The translations under genes were made by a program, and so were the position numbers. A stretch of 64,000 bases of DNA from Pelobates cultripes. Its lineage: Eukaryota > Chordata > Amphibia > Anura > Pelobatidae. This document shows positions 1 to 8,471 of this stretch, in pieces. The stretch is from positions 280,453,051 to 280,517,050 of the forward strand of contig OW240913.1 of NCBI GenBank assembly GCA_933207985.1. Reading direction: 5' to 3'. Every line of letters begins with the position of its first letter. Within the stretch, counting starts at the first letter, position 1. The notes under the pieces were generated by a model. The model made no database searches. It was not told where the DNA came from and was given only the letters and a program-made list of their open reading frames with translations.

Positions 1-1030
1 CTACCATATGGCCTGGGGATCAGCCCCTATTAGAAAGGTGGTCATGTCAGATAAATTTGGCCAATACTTGTCGAATTATTTCCCAAAGGCGCTATTGGGT
101 CAAATGATGCTCGCCTTAGAAGCTCCATTCACAAATAAGATATTGTCTAGAGCTCTCAAGCTGTCCAAAACTGGCAATGTACCTGGCCCCAGCTATTACA
201 AAAAAATGTAGTACATTCCTGATTCCTAAATTGACGAGAGTGTTAAATTTGTTTTCTGACGAGAATACCTAAAGCATGGATTCACACGTGGCTTACATCA
301 TCTTATTACTAAAAGAGGGAAAGGACCCAGAACAATGTGCCAGCTATAGGCCAATATCATTACTACCACTCCTATTCCACGCCAATCAATTTGGCTTTGT
401 CCCTGGGAAGGAGGCCAGGGAGAACACTTTACATTTGTTCGCAATCTACGTCTAGCAGAAACCATAACACTCCATTATTGCTTTTAACAAATACAGACAA
501 AGCTTTTTCATGGAAGCTACCCTCATTAAAATTAGGTTTGGAACATAACTCCGCACATGGATAGAGTCTCTCTAAACCTTCCCTAATGCACAAGTGCAGG
601 TGAATGACTCCTTCTCTGGAGTGGTGGAGATCCATAATAGCACTAGGCAGGGTTATCCACTTTGCCCACGACTGTCTGCTCTGACACTGGAATTATTCCT
701 GGAAGCATTTAGGTCAGGTGACTTGGAACATAAAGTATCGGTTTATGCTGAAGATATATTATTCTTTGTTGCAAAACTGGGAATCACTTTCAAACACTGG
801 TTCAGGAGAATCTCTGTCTTAAAAAAGAATATCTAGCTGAAACTCCTATATCTGTTTCAAACAATACTGATTGCCCTACCATGGATATTTTTTTAAACCA
901 TTAAAATCGATGGCCATTGCGTATGTGTGTAGGGGTAAAAATCCAGAATTCAATATGATATTTTCTGTCTACCAAGAATTAGAGGTGGCCTGGCCCTTCC
1001 AGACTTTTATCTCTTGCAAAGAGAGTAAAC
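1..1030 (+). pseudogene. L1/Tx1-like LINE ORF2 fragment (RT to C-terminal region), decayed
   Basis: Pieces of a non-LTR retrotransposon reverse transcriptase can be read in shifting forward frames. Around 310-360 the translation gives a SYRPISLL-like block, then FGFVPGKEARENT at about 390-425, a TRQGYPLCP-like motif near 637-665 and a YAEDILFF motif near 745-770, which is the family's (Y/F)xDD box with the first catalytic Asp replaced by Glu. A GGLALPDFYLL block near 985-1015 matches the part of L1-type ORF2 that follows the RT. Stops and frameshifts break the frame repeatedly, so this is a dead copy. Its 5' part lies outside the window. The L1/Tx1 assignment rests on motif order; the exact family is not resolved. 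Confidence 0.75.
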
Positions 1031-1799
1031 AAATACCGTAGGTGGTCATAATCTTTTTTTCCTTCTCTTGCCTCTTGGTTTTCCTCCGTTTGTCCTTTAT
1101 TAGTGGCTCCCTCTAATGGGATATTTGAAAGAATATATTCCTCCAGGTTTGATTTATTACCTCATGGGTTTGGTGAGAAGAAAGAAAGGCATTTTTCTGT
1201 TTTATTTTCAGGCTTTTTTTTCTTTTTTAGGTGTTTGCGGTTTTGTGTTTTTTTTTTTAGTAGCCATTATTTTCATTTATTTATTCTCTTTCTGGAGATT
1301 TTATGTCCTTTAGGCTAGTGCTTTTTTGATTTTAGTGTATTATCTTTTTATATTTTAAGTTTTCTTCTCCCAAGGCCCCTCTCCTCCTCATCTTCGCCCC
1401 AGCCTTCTCCTCTGCAACTAAGTTTTATCTTTTTTTAATTCTTTTGTTCGTTCCCTTATTCTTATCTTTGTGGGGTATTGGAATAACCAAACTAACCACA
1501 CAAAAAATCAGCAACAGGGGTATAAGGTGAAATGAAAAATCAGGAAAAAGCGAAAAAGGAAAAAAAAAGCTTAAGGGAAAACTAAGAGCCTTAGTGCACG
1601 TTAACTCAATTTACTACTGGGCAACATCAGTTGGTTCTATGCTATATGCAAAGATTAAATTGGGTTATGTAATCTTTAAGTCCTATATTGCCCTTTGATG
1701 CTGCTCTCTTGTGTTGTTTTCACCTCTCTCCTAGAAGTCCTATAGTCTTTAGGAGGCCCAGTGTTTTTGCTAGCCTCTACAGAATGTAAACAAACACAG
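1031..1799. other. T-rich stretch without gene, probably LINE 3' tail
   Basis: No coding signal is visible. The first 400 bases are strongly T-rich with several homopolymer runs, followed by an A-rich patch near 1500-1580. It directly follows the L1-like fragment, so it may be its 3' untranslated region, but nothing here proves that. Confidence 0.4.
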
Positions 1800-2110
1800 G
1801 TGTAATTTATTAGATACTTAGCTTGTGGAGGTGCACTCCGGTTCAGCTTCACACTGCTTGTTTTTGTCTGATGAAGTGGCAGGCTAATGTTCTACCCAGC
1901 ATAGGAAGTAGCTCCCAGCATCTCTCTGCTTCTCAGCGCGACATCGGGTTCTAAATTAGGTGTAATTTCTTAGATACTTAACTTGTGGAGGTGCACTCTG
2001 GTTCAGCTTCGCACTGCTTGTTTTTGTCCGATAAAGTGTCAGGCTAATGTTCAACCCAGCGTAGGAAGTAGCTCCCTGCATCTCTCTGCTTCTCTGCGCG
2101 ACATTGGGTC
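1800..2110. repeat. Two-copy tandem repeat, 160-bp unit
   Basis: The block beginning TGTAATTTATTAGATACTTA at 1801 recurs at 1961 (TGTAATTTCTTAGATACTTA) and stays alignable through the GCGCGACAT motif near 1937 and 2096. The copies differ at scattered positions, so the duplication is not recent. It lies at the 3' side of the minus-strand Gypsy element and may be part of its 3' untranslated region or LTR. Confidence 0.8.
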
Positions 2111-2557
2111 CTCTCTGTCCATTGTCCGCGGCTCTAAAAGGCACTCTCTAAGTGGCATGCCAGGTAGGTCGCCATTCCGTGTCTTACGAATTTCTTTTAC
2201 CCTTTCCTCAACAACAGGTACTTCAATGATAGGGGAAGTTTCAGGTAGTATAACGAGGTCAAACCCATAGTTTATGTAGAACGGACTATGTTGGGTGGAT
2301 TCGTGTATATGGTTATTATGTGAGAATTCTTCCCAAGGCGGGAGTTTAACCCAATTATTTTGATGTTCAGATATGAAGCAGCGTAAGAATTGTTCAAGGT
2401 CTTTGTTCATTCTTTCCGCAGCACCATTTTTTTGTGTGTGATATGAGGAAGAAAGGCATAGTTCGATGCCCAATTGTTTGCAAAAAGCCCTCCAGAAATG
2501 GGATATGAATTGTGACCCTCTATTTGAGATGATTTCCGTAGGTAAACCATGCAACCA
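2100..2557 (-). pseudogene. Ty3/Gypsy integrase, C-terminal half of core (split by PLE)
   Basis: Minus-strand translation shows the second half of a retroviral-type integrase core: PTEIISNRGSQF (the Asp of the second catalytic motif is replaced by Asn), SSSYHTQKNGAAERMNKDLEQFLR (the QTNGQTER-like block that carries the catalytic Glu in the family) and a PWEEFSHNN block. The frame then decays toward 2050. The upstream half of the same integrase resumes at 8272 on the other side of the Penelope-like insertion. The N in the NRGSQF motif suggests the enzyme was inactive or had decayed before or after the insertion. Confidence 0.85.
2543..2557. repeat. Left target-site duplication of the Penelope-like element
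   Basis: The 15-mer TAAACCATGCAACCA at 2543-2557 is repeated exactly at 8257-8271. The two copies bracket the Penelope-like element, and removing the element with one copy rejoins the Gypsy integrase frame (HGL at the junction). Confidence 0.93.
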
Positions 2558-2559
2558 TG

Positions 2560-3336
2560 GTGTCAGCAAACAGCCGGAACCAGGAAGTAAGCACACCAGG
2601 ACATTATTTCTACATTAAGGAGGATATATAAACGGACTTATTAGACATGATACCACACTTCTGAAGAAGCCAACCTGGCGAAACGCATTAAGTGGGACTA
2701 CATTTTATGTTTTATAATATTTTATTTCTATTTAGCTTGTTTATATTAAAGTATACTTTTTAAAGTTACTTTTATATCCACTCCAATCTTTTATTTTACT
2801 TCCTGGATCCTGTATATCCTTGGTGGGGATTATACCACCCATGCTGTTTATACTAGAGCAGGATATATGCTCTAGAAATTGTAAGTACAATACTATTTAA
2901 TATTGGTCACACCACTAGTACTTACTTCACCATATTGCTGCTATTTTTTCCTTTCATATTTACTACGCTCACTGCATTGTGGAAATATTCGTGGAAACTT
3001 CTACAAATCCAAAGACGGGGATTGTACCGTCCAGGCGTTCTTACAGCAGAGCTCTGTTATAGCTCATCCATATGTGAGTGGATTGAACTTAGCCTTATAC
3101 TATCTGCTCTAAAGAATATATTTACTGTATTGCACTATCATTTGTTTCTTAATCTGTTTCCTTTGAGGTTACGATCCGTTTGGAATATTCAAGATATATG
3201 TATGTATATTTCACATATATAAATTAGGCGCGGTATACGTTTTCCTTTTTTCACTATTCACTTACAAGGTTTGGGAATCCTTGTGTATATACTGCTGCCT
3301 GTTCACTATAGTGAGCGCCTATTATCTTCTTTTTTT
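2560..3336 (+). repeat. Left direct repeat (pseudo-LTR) of the Penelope-like element
   Basis: This block repeats at a constant offset of 4,921 bp, starting GTGTCAGCAAACAGCCGGAA at 2560 and 7481 and ending in a T run after GAGCGCCTATTATCTTC. Differences noticed include a G-to-A change in the ribozyme stem III near 2687, one at 3026 and one at 3150. The left copy abuts the target-site duplication almost directly. Confidence 0.95.
2656..2694 (+). ncRNA. Hammerhead-type ribozyme motif, left pseudo-LTR
   Basis: Type I hammerhead layout: stem I CACTT (2656-2660) with AAGTG (2690-2694), core CTGAAGA (2661-2667, matching CUGANGA), one extra A, stem II GCCA/TGGC with loop ACC (2669-2679), GAAA (2680-2683). 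Stem III here is ACGCAT, one change from the self-complementary ACGCGT of the right copy. The expected cleavage site is after T2689. Loss of the palindrome may weaken this copy. Confidence 0.75.
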
Positions 3337-3883
3337 TTCTATCATCACACACATTCCCTATATAGGCTGCCCTATAGATTGTTCTAATATGTCTCTATTT
3401 GAATATCGAGACAATTATACTATCAATATCAATGATGTTTTTAACGAATTAGAAGAAATGAATACCAATGAGCCACTAATTGTTTTTGACAATTTACCTG
3501 AATTGTTAAAAGAATTAGAGTTTTCTTTAACAAAAGAAATGAAATTAAGATGGGAGATTGCAACACTGACTAAATATATAGAAGAAAAAATTACCCCTAG
3601 AGGTCTTAGGCTATTTAAAATGCCCACCTCAGACACTGAAAATATAACATTTATGGAGGAATGGTATAACCATCTTGAATATTGTACATTTGGGCTGATG
3701 AAAAGTCTTATCAAAGTTAAAAATGAGAAGTTATCTACAATAGATAAAAAAATTAACATATTACGAGAACAACTTATCCCTTTTGGAGATACCGAAGAGT
3801 ACTATAATGCATCACAAAAAATTAAAAAAACTGTAGAAAGAATTGAAATTGACACAAAAAAAAATAAAAGTTCAGAAATATAA
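3281..3883 (+). CDS. Penelope-like ORF1, N-terminal part (frame ends at poly-A frameshift)
   Basis: A 200-codon frame starts inside the left direct repeat. After a hydrophobic leader encoded by repeat sequence, it gives an acidic then Lys/Glu-rich helical region, for example LPELLKELEFSLTKEMKLRW and IDKKINILREQL, suggesting coiled coil. Many Penelope-like elements have an upstream ORF or N-terminal extension of this kind, with an 'IxPRGLR' block; here ITPRGLRLFK is visible at about residue 107. The frame ends at 3883 just past a nine-A run (3858-3866), and the next frame (3843-4619) continues the protein. This could be a one-base mutation in the homopolymer or slippage; the sequence alone cannot decide. 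The true start codon is uncertain. Confidence 0.7.
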   Translation: MCIYCCLFTIVSAYYLLFFSIITHIPYIGCPIDCSNMSLFEYRDNYTININDVFNELEEMNTNEPLIVFDNLPELLKELEFSLTKEMKLRWEIATLTKYIEEKITPRGLRLFKMPTSDTENITFMEEWYNHLEYCTFGLMKSLIKVKNEKLSTIDKKINILREQLIPFGDTEEYYNASQKIKKTVERIEIDTKKNKSSEI

Positions 3884-4619
3884 TCGAGACAAATATGATT
3901 ATGCACAAAAACAAGTTCGCACATATAATTTAAAAAAAACTAACAATCAAAACCGATGGAGGAATGGGGCAACACATTATCATCCAAATACACAAGTAAA
4001 CCAGCCCTTTAGACCTAAAAGACTACAAAGTAAAGAATTTTATGAAAAAAAGCACTTTCACAATGATCGTCAGAGATCTCCAGATAGATCTCCAAGATAC
4101 AACACAAAGAATGAGAAATTCAACACGAGATATGATAGATTTCACACTAGACATCATCAAAATATGCACTTTCAAAACACTCATGTTCAGAGAAAATTTC
4201 CGAACTCACGTTATTCCGAAAAAATTGAAGAATTTGACAAACACAAATATCCTACACATCACAAAGTTCAAGAATCACCTTTAGTTGTAAGACCTAAAAC
4301 CCACAGATACACATTCATACCAGATTCACCTATACAGAAACAAAGAAATAGAAAGTACTCTTGGGAAAACCCCCAAAAAACGTATAAAAAACTAAATGGA
4401 AATAAACCACCATCACCTCAAGATCCAATCAAAAATAATAAGTATCATGCCTTATCTTTCTGTGATCAATTTGACGAAACATCTTTTTTAGAGATCCCCT
4501 CAAACAGAGAAAGACAAATCCATCATCTCAATATTACACCTATAAAAAGTCGCAAAAGAGTACTAGAGGGAGAAGATCAGGCAGAAGACAACAAAAAAGG
4601 AAGGCTAGAAAGTTTTTAA
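3843..4619 (+). CDS. Penelope-like ORF1, C-terminal part (basic, Asn/His-rich)
   Basis: This frame is the continuation of the 3281-3883 frame after the A-run. It encodes roughly 250 residues rich in Lys, Arg, Asn, His and Gln (RNRWRNGATHYHP-like and FRPKRLQSKEFYEKKHFHND-like segments), with no recognisable fold. A basic low-complexity tail would fit RNA binding, which is inference. Its end overlaps the open ORF2 frame by 145 nt (4475-4619) in the -1 frame. There is no start codon that clearly serves it independently, so it is best seen as part of ORF1. Confidence 0.65.
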   Translation: MKLTQKKIKVQKYNRDKYDYAQKQVRTYNLKKTNNQNRWRNGATHYHPNTQVNQPFRPKRLQSKEFYEKKHFHNDRQRSPDRSPRYNTKNEKFNTRYDRFHTRHHQNMHFQNTHVQRKFPNSRYSEKIEEFDKHKYPTHHKVQESPLVVRPKTHRYTFIPDSPIQKQRNRKYSWENPQKTYKKLNGNKPPSPQDPIKNNKYHALSFCDQFDETSFLEIPSNRERQIHHLNITPIKSRKRVLEGEDQAEDNKKGRLESF

Positions 4620-6916
4620 ATGATGAAACACTAAAGACACCTACTGGCATTTTTAATCTATCAGATAAAGTTTTAAGCACAACAGAGAAAAATATTTTAA
4701 AACGAGGCTTGAAATTTGCCCCTACGAAACCATATAACTCTTTTTTAGCTTATATAGATGTGAATAAATTTGTCAGAAATGCGACTCTAAAACGCTTTTT
4801 CATCAATAAAAATAACTCTGATCATATAAATACAACGAAATATAAAAGCAGTGAACTAAAGAATAAATCCACCTTCTATCCTGCACACTTCAAATCTAGC
4901 GCTCTAGATATATTTGAAAAAAAAGTAAGTAAGGATTTAAAATATTTAGACACTAAAAATATAAGAGGTACACAAAATATGAATAGGAAAGAAATGAAAA
5001 TACTAAAAGAGCTGTACAATGACACTTCAATAGTAATTAAACCAGCTGATAAGGGCGGAGGCCTCGTCATCCAATCCAAAGAGAAATACGAAACAGAAGC
5101 GTATAGACAGCTTAATGATGAGATGACCTATATTAAATTAGACCATGATCCAATAGTGGATATAAAATCTGAATTCTATGGTTTTTTGGAAAGAGGAAAA
5201 AACATTGGGATTCTGGGTGAGAAAGAGTTTAATTACATCAAAATACTACACCCCAGGATCCCAGTAATATACTTCCTCCCTAAGATTCATAAAAATTTAA
5301 ATGACCCTCCAGGACGCCCTATTGTGTCAGGAATAGGATCCCTCCTTTCAAACTTATCAGAATACATCGATATAATGCTACAACCATACGTCAAACGAAC
5401 AAGATCCTATTTAAAAGATACAATAGACCTTCTGAAGAAATTACAAACTATCAGTTGGGAAAAGGACTATATATTGATTACATGTGACGTACAATCGCTG
5501 TATACGATAATCAAACATGATAAAGGATGTCAGGCTATCAGATCCATTTTAGAACAAGACGATTCTATGCTCCAAGAACAGAAAGATTTTATTATTGACG
5601 GCATAGATCTAATTTTAAAACACAATTATTTTTGGTTCAAAGATAGTTTTTATTTACAGAAAACTGGGACAGCTATGGGTACTAGGTTCGCACCCAGCTA
5701 TGCCAACCTCTATATGGCTGAATGGGAGGATCGGTCTGTGTGGAGGGGACATGGCTGGGTGCAGAACCTGGTTTTTTATTCTCGTTATATAGACGACCTC
5801 CTATTTATTTGGAAAGGACCTATTAGTTCAGCTAAAGATTTTATTTCTTTTTTAAATAACAATGAAGAAGGTATAATTTTAACAGCGGATTTTAGTAGTA
5901 CTATGGTTACGTATCTAGATCTTAATATATATATTGAAAATAACACAATACAAACTAAAACACATTTCAAAGAAGTAAATGTAAACAACTATATAAGTAC
6001 TAAAAGTTGTCACAACAAGATATGGTTGGACAGTATACCTAAAAGTCAGATGATGCGTCTCAGAAGAAACTGCTCTGATGAAGCTGTGTTTCTAAAGCAA
6101 GCTAACATACTGAGAGAAAGTTTCATACAAAAAGGTTATGATGCTAACCATATCGATTCAACCATTAATCAAACAGTCACAATTAATAGAAATCAACTTA
6201 TATATAAAACCAAAGGTTCAGAGAATCAGAAGAATCGTGACTTTACTCTACCTATTGTACTAGACTATAACAATAAAAACAGACAATTGAAAAAAATTTT
6301 AATAAAACATTGGCATCTATTAAAGGAAGATGAAATTTTAGGAAAAATTATCCCTGATAAACCAAAAGTAATTTTTAGAGGAGCCCCTAATCTTAAAATG
6401 CATCTAACAAAAATTTTTACAAGAAATAGCCCTAATAGAATTAATGATTTTATGGACAAAAAGGGTTTCTACAAATGTAATTGTTGTATGGCGTGTAAAA
6501 AGACAAAAACCACTAAAAGAATGATCACTGATTTTAAATCAAATAATACCAATAAAACATATAATATAAAAGAGGTCATTACATGCAACAGCAAAAATGT
6601 GATCTATTTATTGGAATGTTCATGTGGTCTCCAATATGTAGGGAGAACGATCAGGCCACTAAAAACCAGAATCGCAGAACACTGTAGAAATATAGAAAAG
6701 GGTCTACAGAATCACTCAGTACCTGCGCACTTTTGCATGCACAATAATGATCCCAAGCACCTCACGTTTATGGGAATTAAAATAGTTAAAAATCATTGGA
6801 GAGGGGGAGATGCTATAAGAAAGATTGGACAAACTGAGATGCAGTGGGTATATCAACTTGATACCCTACACCCCAAGGGGCTGAATGTTGATTTCGACTT
6901 ATACAATTTTTTATAA
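4475..6916 (+). CDS. Penelope-like ORF2: reverse transcriptase with C-terminal GIY-YIG endonuclease
   Basis: The frame is open from 4475 to the stop at 6914-6916; no ATG marks a clear start, so translation may continue from ORF1. An NDETLKTPTGIFNLSDK block at 4619-4669, typical of the PLE N-terminus, shows the protein starts before 4709. Counting residues from 4709: KPADKGG (about 111), LPKIHK with PGRPIVSG (about 190-208), CDVQSLY with the motif A Asp (about 259), GTAMGTRFAPSYANL motif B (about 320), RYIDD motif C (about 360), a CNCCMAC cysteine cluster (about 590) and IYLLECSCGLQYVGRT followed by RIAEH (about 632-657), the GIY-YIG nuclease. All key motifs are present without stops, so the enzyme could be functional. 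It would copy the element RNA by target-primed reverse transcription. Confidence 0.93.
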   Translation, partial: RNIFFRDPLKQRKTNPSSQYYTYKKSQKSTRGRRSGRRQQKRKARKFLNDETLKTPTGIFNLSDKVLSTTEKNILKRGLKFAPTKPYNSFLAYIDVNKFVRNATLKRFFINKNNSDHINTTKYKSSELKNKSTFYPAHFKSSALDIFEKKVSKDLKYLDTKNIRGTQNMNRKEMKILKELYNDTSIVIKPADKGGGLVIQSKEKYETEAYRQLNDEMTYIKLDHDPIVDIKSEFYGFLERGKNIGILGEKEFNYIKILHPRIPVIYFLPKIHKNLNDPPGRPIVSGIGSLLSNLSEYIDIMLQPYVKRTRSYLKDTIDLLKKLQTISWEKDYILITCDVQSLYTIIKHDKGCQAIRSILEQDDSMLQEQKDFIIDGIDLILKHNYFWFKDSFYLQKTGTAMGTRFAPSYANLYMAEWEDRSVWRGHGWVQNLVFYSRYIDDLLFIWKGPISSAKDFISFLNNNEEGIILTADFSSTMVTYLDLNIYIENNTIQTKTHFKEVNVNNYISTKSCHNKIWLDSIPKSQMMRLRRNCSDEAVFLKQANILRESFIQKGYDANHIDSTINQTVTINRNQLIYKTKGSENQKNRDFTLPIVLDYNNKNRQLKKILIKHWHLLKEDEILGKIIPDKPKVIFRGAPNLKMHLTKIFTRNSPNRINDFMDKKGFYKCNCCMACKKTKTTKRMITDFKSNNTNKTYNIKEVITCNSKNVIYLLECSCGLQYVGRTIRPLKTRIAEHCRNIEKGLQNHSVPAHFCMHNNDPKHLTFMGIKIVKNHWRGGDAIRKIGQTEMQWVYQLDTLHPKGLNVDFDLYNFL

Positions 6917-7403
6917 AAAAAAAATTTTTTTTTTTTTTTTTTTTCCTCCTTCCCTCAACATTCTTTGTCCATCCTTATAGCATGCCCCTCATCTACTCTT
7001 ATTATGTTTTATGCTCTTATGGTTGTTTTTAACTTTGATCATTATGTTAAATTATTTACAATATTTATACTGTGCCATTTCTTATTTTTATTCTTATTTT
7101 TTATAGGTATTAACCTTTTTAAAGCATTCATCATTATTTATATTTTAGGTATATGTATATTTCTTTCTTTTTTACATTTATATGGTTGTACACAAACTAC
7201 CCTATTAGTTGTCTTCTAAATGGATGTTTGCCCTCAACAAAGATGGCCGCCGCATCACTTTCCCACTGGAACATGCCCACACCCTCTAGTATTGGAGGCT
7301 GGGACAAGTGATGCCTGAAATCTTTATCTATATCACTTATTGGTGTTACATACACCTCTGGACATTTAGACATTACATCAATTTGCACTACAGACGCCGC
7401 GAT
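6917..7403 (+). other. Penelope-like element 3' untranslated region
   Basis: Directly after the ORF2 stop come a run of nine A and a run of about 20 T (6917-6944), then an AT-rich stretch with no credible coding content. It leads into the CpG-rich tandem repeat before the right direct repeat. Confidence 0.7.
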
Positions 7404-7480
7404 CATTTCCGGTCAGACGCGAGCACTACGTCACTTCCGGTGTGACGCGGGTGCCGCGTCACTTCCGGTATGACGCATGC
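7404..7480 (+). repeat. CpG-rich 28-bp tandem repeat with ETS-like boxes
   Basis: CATTTCCGGT (7404), CACTTCCGGT (7432) and CACTTCCGGT (7460) recur with exact 28-bp spacing, each followed by GACGC(G/A). ACTTCCGG is an ETS-type core and TGACGC resembles a CRE half site. The array ends at the start of the right direct repeat and is absent before the left one. A promoter role is inference. Confidence 0.75.
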
Positions 7481-8256
7481 GTGTCAGCAAACAGCCGGAA
7501 CCAGGAAGTAAGCACACCAGGACATTATTTCTACATTAAGGAGGATATATAAACGGACTTATTAGACATGATACCACACTTCTGAAGAAGCCAACCTGGC
7601 GAAACGCGTTAAGTGGGACTACATTTTATGTTTTATAATATTTTATTTCTATTTAGCTTGTTTATATTAAAGTATACTTTTTAAAGTTACTTTTATATCC
7701 ACTCCAATCTTTTATTTTACTTCCTGGATCCTGTATATCCTTGGTGGGGATTATACCACCCATGCTGTTTATACTAGAGCAGGATATATGCTCTAGAAAT
7801 TGTAAGTACAATACTATTTAATATTGGTCACACCACTAGTACTTACTTCACCATATTGCTGCTATTTTTTCCTTTCATATTTACTACGCTCACTGCATTG
7901 TGGAAATATTCGTGGAAACTTCTACAAATCCAAAGACGGGGATTATACCGTCCAGGCGTTCTTACAGCAGAGCTCTGTTATAGCTCATCCATATGTGAGT
8001 GGATTGAACTTAGCCTTATACTATCTGCTCTAAAGAATATATTTACTGTATTGCACTATCATTTGTTTCTCAATCTGTTTCCTTTGAGGTTACGATCCGT
8101 TTGGAATATTCAAGATATATGTATGTATATTTCACATATATAAATTAGGCGCGGTATACGTTTTCCTTTTTTCACTATTCACTTACAAGGTTTGGGAATC
8201 CTTGTGTATATACTGCTGCCTGTTCACTATAGTGAGCGCCTATTATCTTCTTTTTT
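7481..8256 (+). repeat. Right direct repeat (pseudo-LTR) of the Penelope-like element
   Basis: Second copy of the 777-bp repeat at offset 4,921 from the left copy. It ends with AGTGAGCGCCTATTATCTTC and a T run immediately before the right target-site duplication. Confidence 0.95.
7577..7615 (+). ncRNA. Hammerhead-type ribozyme, right pseudo-LTR (best-preserved copy)
   Basis: Stem I is CACTT (7577-7581) with AAGTG (7611-7615); core CTGAAGA (7582-7588); one extra A (7589); stem II GCCA (7590-7593), loop ACC, TGGC (7597-7600); GAAA (7601-7604). Stem III is the palindrome ACGCGT (7604-7609), which can pair with a second molecule, and T7610 is the predicted cleavage position. All invariant positions of the CUGANGA/GAAA core are present; the extra A before stem II is unlike the textbook core but is shared by other copies in this window. 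Confidence 0.82.
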
Positions 8257-8271
8257 TAAACCATGCAACCA
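8257..8271. repeat. Right target-site duplication of the Penelope-like element
   Basis: TAAACCATGCAACCA, identical to 2543-2557. Confidence 0.93.
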
Positions 8272-8471
8272 GACTATTTTTCTGGTGAATATAGTGGCCA
8301 ATTCGAAGGATGTAGGGACTTTAGGTAGAGGAATTAAAGGAGGCATTTTGGAAAACCTATCAATGACTGTGAGTATCACTGTCATCTTTTTGGATACAGG
8401 TAGATCTACTACAAAATCCAATGCCAGACTTGACCAAGGTTTTCTGGGTATAGGCAAGGGCTGTAACAAAC
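8272..8471 (-). pseudogene. Ty3/Gypsy integrase, first half of catalytic core
   Basis: Minus-strand translation gives QPLPIPRKPWSSLALDFVVD followed by a VIDRFSKM block, the start of the integrase core with the first catalytic Asp (LDFVVDLP). The frame is cut at 8271 by the Penelope-like insertion and resumes at 2557. Upstream it is cut at 8472 by the foldback insertion and resumes at 9104. Confidence 0.88.
8460..8471. repeat. Left target-site duplication of the foldback element
   Basis: GCTGTAACAAAC at 8460-8471 recurs exactly at 9093-9104 and brackets the 621-bp insertion. Confidence 0.88.

Larger units (their letters stand above)
2558..8256 (+). mobile_element. Penelope-like retroelement, nearly complete, nested in Gypsy integrase
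   Basis: A 5.7-kb element lies between exact 15-bp target-site duplications. Its layout is direct repeat (2560-3336), ORF1 (3281-4619, one frameshift), ORF2 with reverse transcriptase and GIY-YIG endonuclease (open frame 4475-6916), 3' untranslated region with an A/T run at 6917-6944, a 28-bp tandem repeat (7404-7480) and a second direct repeat (7481-8256). Penelope-like elements characteristically carry such pseudo-LTRs with hammerhead ribozymes, and both repeats here have one. Comparing the repeats by eye gave about three differences over 777 bp, so the insertion is young. Clade (Neptune-, Poseidon- or other) is not assigned. Confidence 0.93.

Noticed and set aside
1867..1890. CTGATGA in the 160-bp tandem repeat as a hammerhead core
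   Set aside because: No stem II and no GAAA follow at the right distance, and the second repeat copy reads CCGATAA in the same place.
4593..4599. A6G as a canonical -1 frameshift heptamer between ORF1 and ORF2
   Set aside because: In the ORF1 reading phase the shift would not keep P-site pairing (the base before the run is C), so it is not a textbook slippery site.
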